A stretch of 64,000 bases of DNA from contig SMSO01000034.1 in NCBI GenBank assembly GCA_004764695.1, forward strand, positions 4,348,501-4,412,500, given 5' to 3'. Shown here piece by piece: positions 43,132-53,871 of this stretch. The first letter of the stretch is position 1. Every line of letters starts with the position of its first letter. The stretch is from Schizochytrium sp. TIO01. Lineage: Eukaryota; Sar; Bigyra; Thraustochytrida; Thraustochytriidae. The notes beneath the pieces were generated by a model. That model did not search any database. It had not been told where the DNA came from and saw nothing but the letters and a program-made list of their open reading frames with translations. Position numbers and translations under genes: made by a program.

Positions 43132-44851
43132 CTAGTGTTTAGGTTTTGTCAAACTAGCGCGACGCCCTGAGTGGGGTTGTTTCAATTCGATTAATTGCAC
43201 ATCTTCCGATTGATCTTCCACCAGCATTCTATCTTCTAATTCCTTCTGCTCTTTCTGCTGTTTGTAGAGATTCTCTACATACTTGAGTTGCTCCTTTTGT
43301 TGCTTAAGTTCAAGATTGATTCGTTCTTGCTTCTTCACTTTAAAGTCAAGCTTAATCTTACGGCTCTTTGCACGTCGCTCTCTCTTTCGCTGCAGCGCTT
43401 CTTGTGCAGCGATCCACTCAGCGCTATCATTGTCAATTTTTGGAAGTAGAGACTCTGCTTTGAGCTGGGAGAACATTTGTTGCCGCCTCGCAACACGCGC
43501 ATCTTTCTTGTTGAGACCATGTTCTAGACGTTTGAACATTGCAGAGTACTCTAGACCTTCATCATGAAGAATTTCTTCGTTTGAAATTTGCCCCTCATTC
43601 CAGTGAGACCGTGCACGGATAGTACACGTTGATACAGCGTCTGCCATGACTTCCTTACAGGTATGGGTAAAGTAGCAGTACTCAACCTCTGTATCTTTCG
43701 GACGAACCTGCAGCTCCTCTGGTGTGGCACCAGGTTGCTTCATGACTCTGTGGTGTTTACGTTGTAACCGAGTATAACACGATGTATCGGCTGCAACCAA
43801 ATAGTCGCGTGGGTAACATGGTGCTTCGATATGATGAAGCAGAGCCCAATCTCCGATCATGGCGAAAAGTTTGCTTTCCTTCAATCGGTCAAATTTCCAT
43901 CGATCAAGAGGGTCAAATGTAAGAAGGCCATTAATGACTTGAAGTACTCCGCTTCCCCGATGACGTTGCTCAATTGCGTCCGCCCACAGAGGCCATCTTA
44001 CTCGTCTATTTGTCAAAATCCGTTTGCAAACAACTTCCTTCATCTTCCGAGACCTCTGTGCCGAAAGGATCGTATCCGTAGACAAGCTGAAACATGAGAA
44101 TGCCAAGAGCCCACCAATCAACCTCATAAGAATGAAGAGACTCGAAATCAACTGAGCCAAATATTTTGTTTCGATATGAGGGAGGTAAAAACTCAGGAGC
44201 ACCACTGCTCAAGTTCAAAGCGCATACCTTGTCTGTTGTTTCGATGGTGTCTTCTCCAAATTTGAATTCCGTTGCATGCCCAAATCCTAAAAGCTTGACA
44301 TGACCGTTCCATGCCAGCCCAACATTTTCAGGAAGCAGGTTGCGGTATATAATGCGTCGGTCATGCATGTGTTGGATTGCAGATGCAATCTCCGCAACAT
44401 AGAAGCGAACACTGTCGGGTCCGAAGATTTTGGGTGGTATTAAACGAGGTATGCTTCGTTGTCGTAGAATACCCAATGTACCTCCGATACAGAATTCCTG
44501 GACAAAATAAACAAAGGAGTGGTGATCAAATACCCTGAAAAGATTTACGATAAATTTGCTTTGAAGATGGAGATGGATGCTAGCTTCTCTGCGAACCTCT
44601 TCAGCAGCTTGATACTTGAACATCCACTTCTTTTTTACTCCACGAAGGACATAGTATCGACCACTCGCTTTAAGTCTCGCAAGGACTACCTGTGATCTTC
44701 GACCTTCGCAAAGGTATTTAATAGAGTCAAAGCTATCAATATTGATAAATCTCGTGGTGAGGACTTTTCCATCACGAACAGGGTTACCTAGCCATGGCGG
44801 AAACTTTCGATCAGGGCTGTCGCGCAGACAATAATTATGCGCCCTCTTCAT
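43132..44851 (-). CDS. AGC-type pseudokinase with coiled-coil tail, one-base frame change near 44035
   Basis: The N-terminal frame (44851 to 44006) and the C-terminal frame (to 43132) overlap and join within GATGAAGGAAGTTG near 44035 if one G is skipped. The result has the kinase order of PKA-like enzymes: glycine loop EGRRSQVVLA, helix-C Glu (RREAS), YRNLLPEN, VKLLGFGHA, GAPEFLPPSY, DWWALGILMFQLVYGYDPFG, and after the junction LLTFDPLDRW. All three catalytic positions are changed: VAIK Lys is Arg (residue ~70), HRD Asp is Asn (~171) with the following Lys also lost, and DFG Asp is Gly (~189). It should be inactive as a kinase. The tail (~300 residues) ends in a Lys/Glu/Gln coiled coil. Likely role: regulated scaffold. 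The frame change could be an assembly error; no usable intron fits, since the only GT-AG choice is 10 nt. Confidence 0.82.
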
Positions 44852-45566
44852 CCGCCAATCTTGAGTTCAGGCATAGAGAAAGCTTGATGAAGAATTCTAG
44901 TTCTAACCAGTCTTCCTGAGAAAATGTTTCTTGCAATGCTTTTTCATCGTTCACATTCTCCCATTTAACCACCATCAATGTCCTACATTCCAAGTACTTG
45001 CTAACAATTAATATGTAATGTGTGTGCAGTACCTCGTGCTCTTCATTTTATTATTATTATTATTATTTTATTCTTTCTAATTAAAGAAATCTATACTATA
45101 TAGTAGCAAAACTTTTTCTAAATATGTATCTGGTACGCATATGTTTCTTTCTATCCTTCTATAATTCTATCATTTCATTCATTCTTCTCTCTGTATCTTG
45201 CCATCCCCCACTATTGCAATGCTCGATCGCTTGTTATGTCGCTCTTGCCAGTGGCGATAAATTAAATTTTACTCCACAGGTCTTATTTCATTCATTCATT
45301 CTCACATTATAAGAGGACATAGACCCATGTATCCGTTGAAGGTACTTATTCTTTCACTATTAAAATTATATAGCTTTAACAATAGCCGGTCAATTACAAG
45401 CTTAGAAAGTAACTTGGCAAGACTTAAGTCTTGCAATGGAAACGTGCGCTAATTGGCGCTGTAGCTCAACCATTGTGTGAGTGAAAGAGGCCCTGGCGCT
45501 CGAGCAGCGGCCAGAGTCTCGAGTTTGTTCGCTTTGGGAGGGCGTAGCACGGACTCGTCTAGCACC
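44852..45566. other. Divergent promoter of pseudokinase and RSP3
   Basis: 0.7 kb of AT-rich DNA with an ATT repeat near 45050-45066. No gene seen. Confidence 0.5.
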
Positions 45567-46907
45567 ATGGATTCCAGTCCCATGTACAAGTTTGCGGCAA
45601 GTCCTCAGGCCGTGGATGCCAAGCGGAGGTCACTGTACCGAAAATCGAAGGATGCCGCTGCCTCCGTGAGAATGGCCAAAGATGGTCGTGTGTCAGCTTC
45701 GGCGAGGCTTTCAAATTCGGACTCCAGCGAAGAGCAGCGCATTGCTCATTCAAGAATTCCATGGAGCGATATCGCAAGGCAAAAGCAAGATGAGGAAACT
45801 CGACAAGTTTTAAAGCAAGCAGGCCGAGGTCCTATTGACATCACTGGAAATCTTGTGGAACAGGTGGACCCCATACAGACTATGGCCATGGAAACTCAAA
45901 CTGACGATTTTGTGAAGCGTCCAGAATCACCACCATATGTACCCCGAAAAACTGGTGTCGATGTGGGTACGCAGATCGAGGATCAAACTGAGCTGTTCGA
46001 CTTTGATCGCGAAGTAGAACCAATTCTGAGCATTATCGTCACGAAAACCCTCGAGCAAAGCCTCTTGGAGGTTCGCCAGGAAGAGGAAATTGCCCAGCTG
46101 GCCCAGGCCAAGGAATACCACAACACAGAGCGTGCGCGACTGCGTTCAGAGCAAATTGAGCGTGAGAGGCTCGAAATGAAACGATGGGCCGAGAAAGAGG
46201 CCTTGAAAAGAAGAGAAGCAGATCGCCTTGCCAGGGAACTCGTCCTTTGCGAGAAAGCTGCTGCTTGCAGATTTATCCAGACAGCCGTCACAGAAAACCT
46301 TGAAAAGACTGCATTTAGACACCTTGAACTATCTGGCCACTTTCGAGACGAACTTCGCGATGAAATTGATTCGATCTTCCTGCCTTTTCTTGAGGAGGCT
46401 GTTGCGACACTCACGGACAAGCGCGTCATGTGCGCGGAGCTTACTGCTGGAATTGTGCAGCGTGCAATACGCATTCGGCGCGAGCGTGCTCTGGCTTATC
46501 GTCAGGCAATTCAAGAGCGTAAACAGGCTGAAGAACAAGCAAGGGTTGAGGCACGTGAAAGGGCAAAATCACAGCGCATTCGGATTTTTCTGCGTGGAGA
46601 AGACGTTCTGGGCGAGGAAGGTATGTTGGGTCCCATCGAGCTTTGTTTGGGAGACACTATTGCAGCCGCTGAGCGTGCAATTCAAACATGGATTGATGAG
46701 AATGTACAAAGTGAGGTCACGCCACCAGACGGTGGTTACCTCCAGCTTGCACTTGAGCTTTCCAACTGTACATTTGATCCGACTGACGAAGAAAACACCC
46801 TGGAGTTCCTTACATTCCTCGATGATTGTATGCTTGCCAATGAAGATGAGGAAAATGATGCCACGTCTAGCAATAACGTCGAACCTAATAATGAGGACGA
46901 TGAGTAA
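45567..46907 (+). CDS. RSPH3: Radial spoke protein 3
   Basis: 446 residues from the ATG in CACCATGG at 45567; upstream in-frame codons lack an ATG. RSP3 is the dimeric backbone of axonemal radial spokes, which link the central pair to the doublets and relay PKA signals. Its N-terminus begins MDSSPMYKFAASPQAV, like other RSP3s. METQTDDF and DVGTQIEDQ resemble the TQT sites that bind dynein light chain LC8. The conserved core follows (EVEPILSIIVTKTLEQSLLEV), with the Arg/Glu/Lys-rich helix typical of the RSP3 domain, then LELSGHFRDELRDEIDSIFLP and LTAGIVQRAIRI. The tail is acidic (EDEENDATSS). The frame is intact. This is the clearest evidence that the organism makes motile 9+2 cilia at some stage. 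Confidence 0.95.
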   Translation: MDSSPMYKFAASPQAVDAKRRSLYRKSKDAAASVRMAKDGRVSASARLSNSDSSEEQRIAHSRIPWSDIARQKQDEETRQVLKQAGRGPIDITGNLVEQVDPIQTMAMETQTDDFVKRPESPPYVPRKTGVDVGTQIEDQTELFDFDREVEPILSIIVTKTLEQSLLEVRQEEEIAQLAQAKEYHNTERARLRSEQIERERLEMKRWAEKEALKRREADRLARELVLCEKAAACRFIQTAVTENLEKTAFRHLELSGHFRDELRDEIDSIFLPFLEEAVATLTDKRVMCAELTAGIVQRAIRIRRERALAYRQAIQERKQAEEQARVEARERAKSQRIRIFLRGEDVLGEEGMLGPIELCLGDTIAAAERAIQTWIDENVQSEVTPPDGGYLQLALELSNCTFDPTDEENTLEFLTFLDDCMLANEDEENDATSSNNVEPNNEDDE

Positions 46908-47304
46908 AGTATTTTGTTCTTTTTTAGTTTATGATGTTTGACTAGTTTATTGTCGACTAGCTTGGGATTCTACATGGAATTCTTGAGAACTCTTTATAGC
47001 TTGCCCATAAATTCAATTGCTATGGATTTTCTATTCAAAGCTGGCCATCAATAGAAGAAAAGAAATAAGTATATTGTAATCACATACTGCGCAGGTCATT
47101 ATCAAAATAGGTAATCAAAACAAAAGGAAGTAAAGTTCTTGAAGTTCTTGTTGATCTCAGGTTCTTGGTTTACTTTCGAAATTATAAAGACTGAGCGGCA
47201 TACAATCGACAGTAAGGTCCTATTGTTGCTCACTAGCTGTATTATGTTTGAGATGTATGAAGCATTTTAAATGTGCACCTTCATGATTTGAGAACACCAA
47301 CAAT
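46908..47304. other. Spacer between convergent genes
   Basis: AT-rich 3' flank of RSP3 (plus) and the coiled-coil gene (minus). Nothing else seen. Confidence 0.5.
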
Positions 47305-49634
47305 CTAGAGATCAACTTCGGTATCGGAATGGGCTGCTGCTCCATTCGCGATCTGGGCTTCTAGGGAGCGGATATGCTTTCTAAGGTCCTCAACTTCTGC
47401 AGCATACGATTGAGCACCCGACTCAAGGAGAGACTTCATTTCCTTCAAGGCTACGTTCTCTTGTAAGAGTGCTTCGAGGCGTTGAGCGAGCTGCAACTTG
47501 ACACCATCATCTGGCTTTGAAGTTGCGGCAGCAGGTGCATGTTGATCGTTAGTCCCTTGGCGTTTGCGCATTAGGCCACTAATAGAAGGTCCCTTTCGCG
47601 ATTGAGCCTGCAAGAGGTCTTGCTCAAGTTGAGCTATTCTTTCCTCAAATTCCCTACGAGTGTTTTCAGCATCAACGCGAGCCTGCTCGGCAGAGTCTGT
47701 AATGTCTTCGAGACGGCGTTTCAAATCAGCACTTATTGCCGTTTCACGAGACAATTGGCCTTTGAGTTCCTTCACAAGAGTAATGGCTCTTTTAGAAGCA
47801 ATTTTATGCTCTACAGTTTGCTCCTCAAGCTGCTTCTCGAGGTTCTCTACGTTCTCTAAAGCTCTTTCCTTGTGTTCTCTTTCTGCGTTGAGCGAAGCTC
47901 GTACAGACAAAAGAGCTTCCTCGGCTTCCGCAGCCCTTTCCTCAGCAGCTTGCCGAGCTTCTTCTGCGGACTTGAGGGAAGCCTCGGCTTGTAAAGCTCG
48001 TTCGGCATCCCGTTCGGCTGTTTCACGAATATTTTTGAGATTTTCCTCCGCCTCTGAAGCACGTGGTCTCAAGGAATCTAGCTCTTCTTCTGCCTTTTGG
48101 AGTGCCTCAGTTTTGATTGCCAAGTCTGCTTGTGAAGAAGCGAGTTGAGATTGGGCTTGTGCTTTACGGCGAGCTGCTGCTTTGAGCTTCTCAGAAACCT
48201 TTTCAAGCTCAGAAGATTGTTCCTTAAGTTTGTTCTCTAAACCAGAATCTTGGTTTGCAGATGTTTGTAGTTTCGTTTCGAGTTCCTTTTTCTGAATCTC
48301 AAGTTCATTCTTTTGAGCTGCAAGATCCTTGGCTTGTTTCTCGAGAGATAAAATTCGAGCTTTGGCGCCTTCGAGCTCTTTAGCTGTAGCTGCTGGCACA
48401 GATGAGGGTACACTTGTGATCTCAAGGGCATCTTTCAGAGTCTTGACTTGCTGCTTGAGGCTAGAATTCTCATCGTTTAAGCGTTGAATTTCATTAGGTG
48501 CTTGTTCATTTGCCTTGAGAGCTTGTGAGACCTTGCGTAGATCTGCATCCTTTTGTGCAATATCTGCACGTGCATCTTTGAGATCGTCTTCAGCTTTGAA
48601 TCGAATCTCCTTCTCTGCCATCATCTGTTGGCTCAATTTGGCCAAATCTTCCCTTAGGGCTGCAAGCTCCACACGTAGTTGCTCCTGGTCATCATCCTCA
48701 TCAACCTCTTCATCAATGTTTCCCACATTTTCTTGGTCTTGGTGAGATTCTTGGTTCTCTGCGCTTCCTTCGAGCACGGTGTCTGAGACTCGCTCCTGCG
48801 AAGTCAGATTATCTACAGGGTCTTTCCCTTGATGGTCTTCGCCTGCGTTGCATTGTGCGTTTGGGGTTTCTTCGAGCTGGTTCTCCTCACCCTGTTTGAG
48901 GTTTCCCATCAGAGTCTCTTCTTGACTTTCCTTTTCATCTTCTACTTGGTCTTCCTTTGCAGCTTCCTGTTGAACCTCCTTTTCAACTTCAATTTGATCA
49001 CCTTTTACACTCTGCTTTGTTTTTTTTCTTGATCATCCTCTTGATCATCCTCTTGATCATCCTCTTGATCATCCTCTTGATCATCCTCTTGATCATCCTC
49101 TTGATCATCCTCTTGATCATCTACTTGATCATCCACTTGATCATTCCCTTGATCATCTACTTGATCATCTTCTTGATCATCCTCTTGATCATCTCTTAGA
49201 TCGTCTTCTTGATCATCTCTTAGATCGTCTTCTTGATCATCTCTTAGATCGTCTTCTTGATCATCTCTTAGATCGTCTTCTTGATCATCTCTTAGATCGC
49301 CTTCTTGATCTGGGTGTTTGTCCTCACCTTCCTGTGCATCTGCATCTTGATCCTGGTCCTGGTCAGAGTCATTTACCTTGTCTCCATTCTCAGTTTCAAT
49401 ATCTGACGCATTTCCACTTCCTTCTTCATATTTATCGCTCTTTATATCCTCATTTTCTCCTTCGCTTTCCTCGTTGTCGTTTGATTTGTCCGTATCATCG
49501 CCAGCACCTTCAGGCGCAAGAGCTGTAGCAGCGGTCTCGTCGGTCGTTGCCTTGAGAGGGACATCATCTCCAGCGACATCTGCATCGACAGCTGTCTTCT
49601 GGTCTTCACCAGCGTTCTCCTTCCCCGCAGACAT
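47305..49634 (-). CDS. Acidic-repeat coiled-coil protein, frame change in an A8 run near 49020
   Basis: Two frames join at GAAAAAAAAC: the upper frame (ATG at 49634) reads through acidic repeats, then stops at 49005. The lower frame continues without a stop into a long coiled coil ending at 47305, and its first in-frame ATG (48909) already lies inside acidic sequence. A -1 shift on the A run, or one missing A, makes one protein of about 775 residues. Residues 1-~105 are acidic and Ser/Thr-rich; ~105-205 are DDQE and DDLRDDQE repeats; ~240-750 are heptad-rich coiled coil (for example LKAAARRKAQAQSQLASSQ). No catalytic domain is seen. The architecture suggests a structural or tethering rod, but coiled coils of this type cannot be assigned from sequence alone. 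The alternative is two separate genes. Confidence 0.75.
49022..49310 (-). repeat. In-frame 12/24-nt tandem repeat encoding DDQE and DDLRDDQE
   Basis: On the plus strand the unit is a GATCATCCTCTT-type 12-mer, followed by five units of a 24-mer containing CTTAGATCGTCT. Unit length is a multiple of three, so copy number can change without breaking the frame. Confidence 0.92.
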
Positions 49635-50309
49635 CGTGGCAGTCGAACCTCGCACGAAATATCAATCGCTCGGAGCTGCGCAGGAGCAGCTTTCTGCGAG
49701 AACAGGTCTGCTGTGCATTCATTCATTTTGAGCGCTTCGCAAATCTTCAACAAATCCAGCCCTTTCTTTCTCTCCCCTTATTCCACAGTGAGAATCAATC
49801 CTCTACTATAGGTTTTACCGCATAACTCACTTACAGCTGTCACTTACACAAGTTTATAGCAGGATATGAGCAGCATTGTAATATTCTGCACGCATTAGTT
49901 CGATACAAGTCATTGCATAGTAGCCCTGATTAGACAGAGGGAACCGAAGCGCTAGACGGGAAGAGAGTCCACTGTGAGAGGCGATTCTTTTGGCTGCCAG
50001 TTTGTTTCACTTTGTGCGATATGTTTCACTTTCGGGTTTGTAGTTATAGTAGACTATAGGTTTAGTTGTGTTTTGTAAAGTGCGGTCAATAGGCGCAAAG
50101 AAGAGAATGGCTCATACATTGCTTGTGAGTATGTAATACGGGGTTTATGGACAGACTCGTAAAACATAAGGGGAACTGTGGCACTTGTAGGAAAATGGCA
50201 TGGAGAAAAGGAGCAGGTCTGAGGAGGTCGAAAATCGCTGGAGCCCAGAACGGGAATTGAGGACTAAACAGCAAACCACCGTCGAAGCTGTCCACATTGG
50301 CAGGCCAGG
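49635..50309. other. Divergent promoter of coiled-coil gene and SHQ1
   Basis: 0.7 kb; no gene or clear motif seen. Confidence 0.5.
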
Positions 50310-52324
50310 ATGCCGGTAACTCCGAGATTTGTGCTGCACCAGGACGACGACTTTGTATACGTCGACATCCGCACGCCGTACGTTCGCGTGGCGGACTTAG
50401 AGTACACGATTGACGGACCTGCAGTCTCGTTCTACGTCAAGCCATACCTGCTCAAACTTAACCTCCCGGGCGCTGTTGAGGACAATGATCGCACGAAAGC
50501 GGAGTATGATCCAATCAAAGATAACGGCACTGTGACCTTGCATTTGCCCAAACGTGAAAAGGGCAAGCATTTCGAGGACCTCGACCTTCTCACTAAATTG
50601 CGTCAACCAGCAAAGGCTCGCGCAGTCAAACTCGACTCTGCAGCGACGCCTAAATCCGAGACAGCTCGAGCGCCACAGCAGCCTCTCCAGCGTGATGCCC
50701 CTGGAGCTACAGGCCCTTTAATTCAGGTTCTCAGCTCACTCAACTTCGACGATACTCCTTCAGCCGAAGAAAACGGAGACGACCAGCAAACCACTTCTGA
50801 AGACGCTAAACAAAAGATCCCGACAAACAGTTCTACTAATGAAGAGGCGCAACAGGGTCAATCTTCTGCATCGGAGGAGTACCTTGCCAGTCTTTTGGAG
50901 AAGGCAACCCTTGAGGAGAGCAATGGTGGTGGTAAACAAACAAGCCAAGCCCCGAGTTATGAGGAAGATGCAGCGCACGATATTGAGGTTGACTTTGAAA
51001 AGCCAAAGTACGGGTTTAACCATGGGTTTGATGGATTCTTTAATGACATTCTGACAGAGTTTCCCGAGCTTGTTGACCTGCCAGATCCTGATAACGCTCT
51101 TGAACCTGTTCGTCGTGAAAAGCGAGTTGAGGCAGAAAACGAAGCCTTTCATGTAGAACGCTACCTTGCCGATCTTGAAGGAGCGTCTGAGGATCACATC
51201 TTTGAGGCTGCTCTAAACTACAAGCTCCCTGAAGATTTTGGAACATCTGAGTTCACAGTCGAGGAGCAAGAGCAAATGTTGAAGCTCCGTAACCGAGAGT
51301 TTCTTCCATTTTCAAAATTTGAGCAAGAACGTGCTCTTTGCTCAATTCTCGACATTACACTTGGTTATTTGTATGACATGCGCACAACTCAGGGAGAGCA
51401 CAATGTGGAGTCAGCGTGGACTATTCGTATATTGAGCCCTACTTTGTCATGGCTTGAAGGGTCAGCGGTAAGTACACGGAGGAATATAATTCTGGAATCC
51501 TGGGAAGTTCTTCAAACATCGTTGCGAGGTCGTGCGATTGATTGAAGTTACGAACTGTGGTGCTAATAAAGTTGCACACTGGACAAACGATTTGTATGAC
51601 TAATATTTTGGAATTTGTTTAAATGTCACGTCAACTACTACAGGACCTTGGTGAAACTGTTCGCAGCAACGTCCTTCGGAGCATTATCTACCCATACCTT
51701 CGTCATTTGTCTCTGGCACGCAAGGTGCTCCTTGATGCTGTAGAGGTATTAAAACAAGGAAAACGCGGTCTCGTGCGCTGTATCTTAGATGTTCATCGTA
51801 TTTTTGCCCGCTCTGACATCTTTTATCTTCATAACCGCCTGTACATTACTGATATGGCGGTTTGGATTCAGCAAGTTGAGACCAGCGTAATGGAGGAATT
51901 TTGCCAGCGCGCTATCGCATGCGCATCCTTTTATGCACGTGATCCATACGAGGCCTTGCGTTGGGATTTGCGTCAGCTTGAGGCTGATTTTGGTGTAAAC
52001 CAGGAAAGCAGTGATGATGACGACAGTGATAGTGACGACAGCGACAGTAGCAGTGATGATACAGAATCGTCCTCCGAAGAGGAACGAGACGGCAGTGAAA
52101 GCGAGAGTGATACAGAAGAGGAAGATGAAAAAGATGCTGTGGCAAAAAAATCTACCGAGGAGGTTCTTGAAGTTCTCGCCGAAAAGAGTAATGAGGAGGA
52201 GATTATCACTGTAGAGCCAAAGGCGAGCGATACCACGCCTCCTCCAGCTCCTAAACCGAAACTCATTGAGGTCTTAGAAGAGACAACGATTGAGGAAAGC
52301 GACGACCTTGAAAAGGAACAATAA
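50310..52324 (+). CDS. SHQ1: SHQ1, H/ACA snoRNP assembly factor, two exons
   Basis: SHQ1 chaperones dyskerin/Cbf5 before H/ACA ribonucleoproteins are built. Exon 1 is 50310-51467 and exon 2 is 51644-52324, giving 612 residues. The N-terminal CS/p23-like domain (~1-90) starts MPVTPRFVLHQDDDFVYVDI. An acidic linker is followed by the SHQ1-specific helical domain: KYGFNHGFDGFF, LNYKLPEDF, then ILSPTLSWLEGS running across the splice site into LGETVRSNVLRSIIYPYLRH, and LDVHRIFARSDIFYLHNRLYITDMAVWIQ. Both exons match the human protein in order at this junction. The C-terminus (~465-612) is a Ser/Asp/Glu tract, probably a CK2-type phosphorylated tail. The splice phase is 0 on both sides. The second exon opens with an in-frame ATG but is not a separate gene. 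Confidence 0.95.
51468..51643 (+). other. SHQ1 intron, 176 nt
   Basis: Donor GTAAGT follows GCG at 51467; acceptor CAG ends at 51643. Splicing joins two halves of one conserved helical domain in phase. Reading through gives an unrelated tail and a stop. Confidence 0.92.
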
Positions 52325-53148
52325 AGTAAATAAGCAATACTCCTTATGCTTGGTTTACTATGATAATTAAACGTTCCTAAACCCTTAACTACTTAAATAT
52401 CTAAACATCTAGAGAAGAAGAGAAAACACACAACTAGGTTGCTTCCTTTCTCTGCTTGAGTAATGTTGTGTTCCTACTTTACTATTGTAGCTATATGGAT
52501 GTTCGGTTATCCTTTCTGAAGCATTGATTCTTCAAAGTCCTGGTTTATAGATGTGACTTTCCAATAACAATATACCAATTCAAAAATTCTCATTTGCATT
52601 TTCCAAACAGCAGGTTTGATAGACCTTCACAGAGAGAAGCTAAACTGGTGTACAAATTCCAGCTTTTGACTTCGGAATTCTTGTCATTGTCATACTTTTC
52701 TGTTCGCCTCGGTTGCATGAAACTAGTAAACATACATGGAATCCTCAGCCGTGCACCTCGGTTCCGTGGCACTCTCTTTACTTACCGAAACAGCAAGCGA
52801 AGAATTGAAGCAACTAGGTGATCGAGCGCGTACGCCGACAAGAATACTGTCAAAGGCAGCTATATAGAAGCAAACAAAAAGGAAGAGCACAAGTAAAAGA
52901 CAAATGGAAAAGCTAGCTTTTCTTGAGTATGTATGTGTGATCTAGTGACACGAAAATATTAATGCTGCGCGAGAGGTACTGTGTATGTGTCGCTGCACAA
53001 GCGAGCGACAGAGCGGAAAAGCGATCTCAAAGGGTCGCTTAGGAGGTGTTTGTATATGAAGAGTCAAATGGTCAATCATAATCGCCGAGAGTGGATGAAT
53101 TGAAAATGAATGAGTAAATGGCTTGGTAAGATGCAGGTCGCACGGAGA
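52325..53148. other. Spacer between convergent genes
   Basis: 3' flanks of SHQ1 (plus) and the 81-residue gene (minus). The short frames at 52590-52821 are shadows of each other with no domain. Confidence 0.5.
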
Positions 53149-53394
53149 CTACTTCTTCCCCGTGACCTCTTTCGCAAGTTCTTTGCGAACATCAGAAAGA
53201 AAGCCAAGGAAGTTGGTGCCGCCCTCCTTGAAGTTCTCGCCGGCCTTCACGCCGTTCTCAGCGACAAACTTCTGCGACTTGGTCACGTTTTGGTGGGTCT
53301 TGTGTGCAGCGCGCATGAAAGTCTCAGACTGCGCAAGGCGCTTAGTCACGATCTCGTTCGCGAGCATCTGGGCAATACGCTGGAAGAAAGACAT
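53149..53394 (-). CDS. 81-residue conserved-looking helical protein of unknown function
   Basis: The start is the ATG at 53394; the open frame extends upstream but is unlike protein. The sequence begins MSFFQRIAQMLANEIVTKRL, then AQSETFMRAAHKT, and ends in a Lys-rich helix (FLSDVRKELAKEVTGKK). It is amphipathic with no transmembrane segment. It resembles, from memory, short plant and algal proteins with an F-x-R-I-A-x-x-L-A-N-E start, but I cannot name a family. An N-terminal amphipathic helix with basic residues could direct it to mitochondria. It is divergent from the UXT-like gene and shares a 477-bp promoter region with it. Confidence 0.68.
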   Translation of the reverse strand: MSFFQRIAQMLANEIVTKRLAQSETFMRAAHKTHQNVTKSQKFVAENGVKAGENFKEGGTNFLGFLSDVRKELAKEVTGKK

Positions 53395-53871
53395 CTTGAA
53401 AGAACTTGAGCTTTTGTGCTGCTGCGGTCTTAACCTGGTCGTCAACCTTTCGTTTCGTGTCTGCAAACAACCTTGATTCGCGGAATGCCGACCTAAAGCA
53501 CGCGATCGCCAGCCGCCATCTTTTCCCGTATTTCCGCATAAATATGCTTCCGATGCCGGAATTCCGTATTTATTTTGATGAAGTCGCTTTTCCTCTTTCA
53601 CTTTTCTTTCTTACTTCCTTCTGGAAGGGAGAACTGCCCAGAAACTCCGTCTTCCCCATCCGACAGCAGTCACGGATATCCGGGGATTGTACGAGATTTG
53701 ATCGGATTTCCGGGAGATAAAGACTGTAGGATTTCCGGGTAAGCAGGAGGAATTTCGGGACAATAAAACTACGAGGTTGAGGGCTTTGTGAGTGAATGTG
53801 AGGCGAGGATAGATCAGGAATTGCGATTGGTTTGCGGGTCTGCGCAGAGGAACTGCGGCCCTGCTGCGAGG
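53395..53871. promoter_or_regulatory. Bidirectional promoter region with repeated TTTCCGG motif
   Basis: Between two divergent starts. GGATTTCCGGG occurs exactly at 53704-53714 and 53729-53739. Related forms are TTTCCG (53531), CCGGAATTCCG (53556), GATATCCGGGG (53675) and GGAATTTCGGG (53749). Such a cluster suggests a transcription-factor site, by sequence only. Confidence 0.5.

Noticed and set aside
43132-44205. Separate gene starting with hydrophobic residues at 44205
   Set aside because: The first ~50 residues are an out-of-frame reading of the kinase domain; real similarity starts after the frame change.
45460-45530. tRNA-like GGCGCTGTAGCTCAA
   Set aside because: Resembles an A box, but there is no T-arm sequence and no acceptor stem downstream.
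45477-45566. RSP3 start at GTG 45477
   Set aside because: Not an ATG; the ATG at 45567 has good context and matches the family N-terminus.
47305-48909. Coiled-coil gene starting at the ATG at 48909
   Set aside because: The same frame continues upstream with acidic sequence matching the N-terminal repeat region, so one gene with a frame change is more likely.
51623-52324. Separate gene starting at the ATG at 51623
   Set aside because: It is the second exon of SHQ1; the ATG lies before the acceptor CAG and the coding part matches the SHQ1 helical domain.
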